NCBI GenBank assembly: GCA_907165275.2
Contig: OU015660.1
Coordinates: forward strand, 4,466,501 to 4,530,500
Origin: Zygaena filipendulae
Lineage: Eukaryota > Arthropoda > Insecta > Lepidoptera > Zygaenidae
Reading direction: 5' to 3'
DNA length: 64,000 bases
Below are positions 63,588-64,000 of the stretch, in pieces. The position numbers and the translations under genes are program-made. Positions within the stretch are counted from its first letter, which is position 1; each line of letters starts with the position of its first letter. The notes beneath the pieces were generated by a model. It was not told the origin of the DNA and did no database searches. It saw only the letters and a program-made list of their open reading frames with translations.

Positions 63588-64000
63588 GTATTTAAGTATA
63601 TAACAGCGAGTATATGTTGCGGTTATATCCACACGCAAAACCGACTTTCCGACGTATTTAAGTATATAACAGCGAGTATATGTTGCGGTTATATCCACAC
63701 GCAAAACCGACTTTCCGACGTATTTAAGTATATAACAGCGAGTATATGTTGCGGTTATATCCACACGCAAAACCGACTTTCCGACGTATTTAAGTATATA
63801 ACAGCGAGTATATGTTGCGGTTATATCCACACGCAAAACCGACTTTCCGACGTATTTAAGTATATAACAGCGAGTATATGTTGCGGTTATATCCACACGC
63901 AAAACCGACTTTCCGACGTATTTAAGTATATAACAGCGAGTATATGTTGCGGTTATATCCACACGCAAAACCGACTTTCCGACGTATTTAAGTATATAAC
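63588..64000. repeat. Tandem array of a 66-bp unit, running off the right edge
   Basis: Units start with GTATTTAAGTATATAACAGC at 63588, 63654, 63720, 63786, 63852, 63918 and 63984. That is six full copies plus 17 bases, with no differences seen between copies. Because 66 is divisible by three and the unit lacks stops on the minus strand, it yields a 22-residue repeating peptide. The perfect identity and lack of any start or family match make it a satellite rather than a gene. Confidence 0.95.

Noticed and set aside
63492..63968. 158-codon frame with 22-residue repeats
   Set aside because: The 66-bp tandem unit is simply divisible by three; no start context, no family match, perfect DNA identity between units including wobble positions.
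1..64000. Hox-cluster microRNAs (mir-10, iab-4/iab-8)
   Set aside because: No match to the mature mir-10 core (ACCCTGTAGAT) on either strand was seen; mir-10 is expected between Dfd and Scr, left of this window.
1..64000. CRISPR array, prokaryotic operon or phage features
   Set aside because: Sequence is eukaryotic with introns and insect repeats; the only regular array is a contiguous tandem repeat without spacers.

Overview
The window is a piece of an insect Hox cluster, almost certainly from a moth or butterfly (Lepidoptera). Two Hox genes can be read directly, both on the minus strand. The first coding exon of Sex combs reduced (Scr) lies at 20558-21323. The complete two-exon fushi tarazu (ftz) gene lies at 56377-57431. 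Scr is recognised by its octapeptide-type N-terminus (MSSYQFVNSLASCY) and its YPWMKRVHLGQ hexapeptide region. ftz is recognised by a Q50 Antennapedia-class homeodomain, a YPWM motif, and its position next to Scr. The lepidopteran call rests on the order and strand of these genes and on many interspersed repeats of a kind I recall from moth and butterfly genomes: copies ending in 'ccgcgg...acagctagta', 'accgacttccaaaaagga' elements and LINE 3' ends.

Layout. Positions 1-20557 are the large intron after the Scr YPWM exon. Its homeobox exon is not in the window and must lie to the left. Positions 21324-21476 are the probable Scr 5' UTR up to a splice acceptor. A probable non-coding first exon and promoter, with a CpG-rich island, lies at about 25.3-26.0 kb. 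Positions 26-56 kb are the Scr-ftz intergenic region: AT-rich, with a few GC-richer unique islands that are candidate cis-regulatory elements and many transposon remnants. ftz follows at 56.4-57.4 kb with a well-placed TATA box and initiator. Upstream of ftz is about 6 kb of AT-rich sequence, ending in a 66-bp tandem array that runs off the right edge, presumably towards Antp.

Mobile and repeat content is high for a Hox cluster. It includes three copies of a roughly 1-1.5 kb element ending in a long hairpin, two of them in tandem. There are two copies of a 238-bp TA-flanked MITE, one inserted inside one of those elements. There are two oppositely oriented copies of an AGTCCGT-ended MITE, a 453-bp TA-flanked MITE nested in an older repeat, a 312-bp foldback element, a 588-bp element with 11-bp inverted ends, a decayed piggyBac-like transposase tail, LINE 3' ends, a tRNA-derived SINE head and about 16 fragments of one SINE-like family.

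Scr and ftz encode homeodomain transcription factors. Scr patterns the labial and first thoracic segments with Extradenticle. ftz is a derived Hox gene used in segmentation and the nervous system of insects. Nothing else in the window looks like a protein-coding gene: the remaining open frames are short, chance or repeat-derived. No microRNA (mir-10, iab-4) or intact tRNA was recognised. All coordinates for repeat borders are read by eye and may be off by a few bases.
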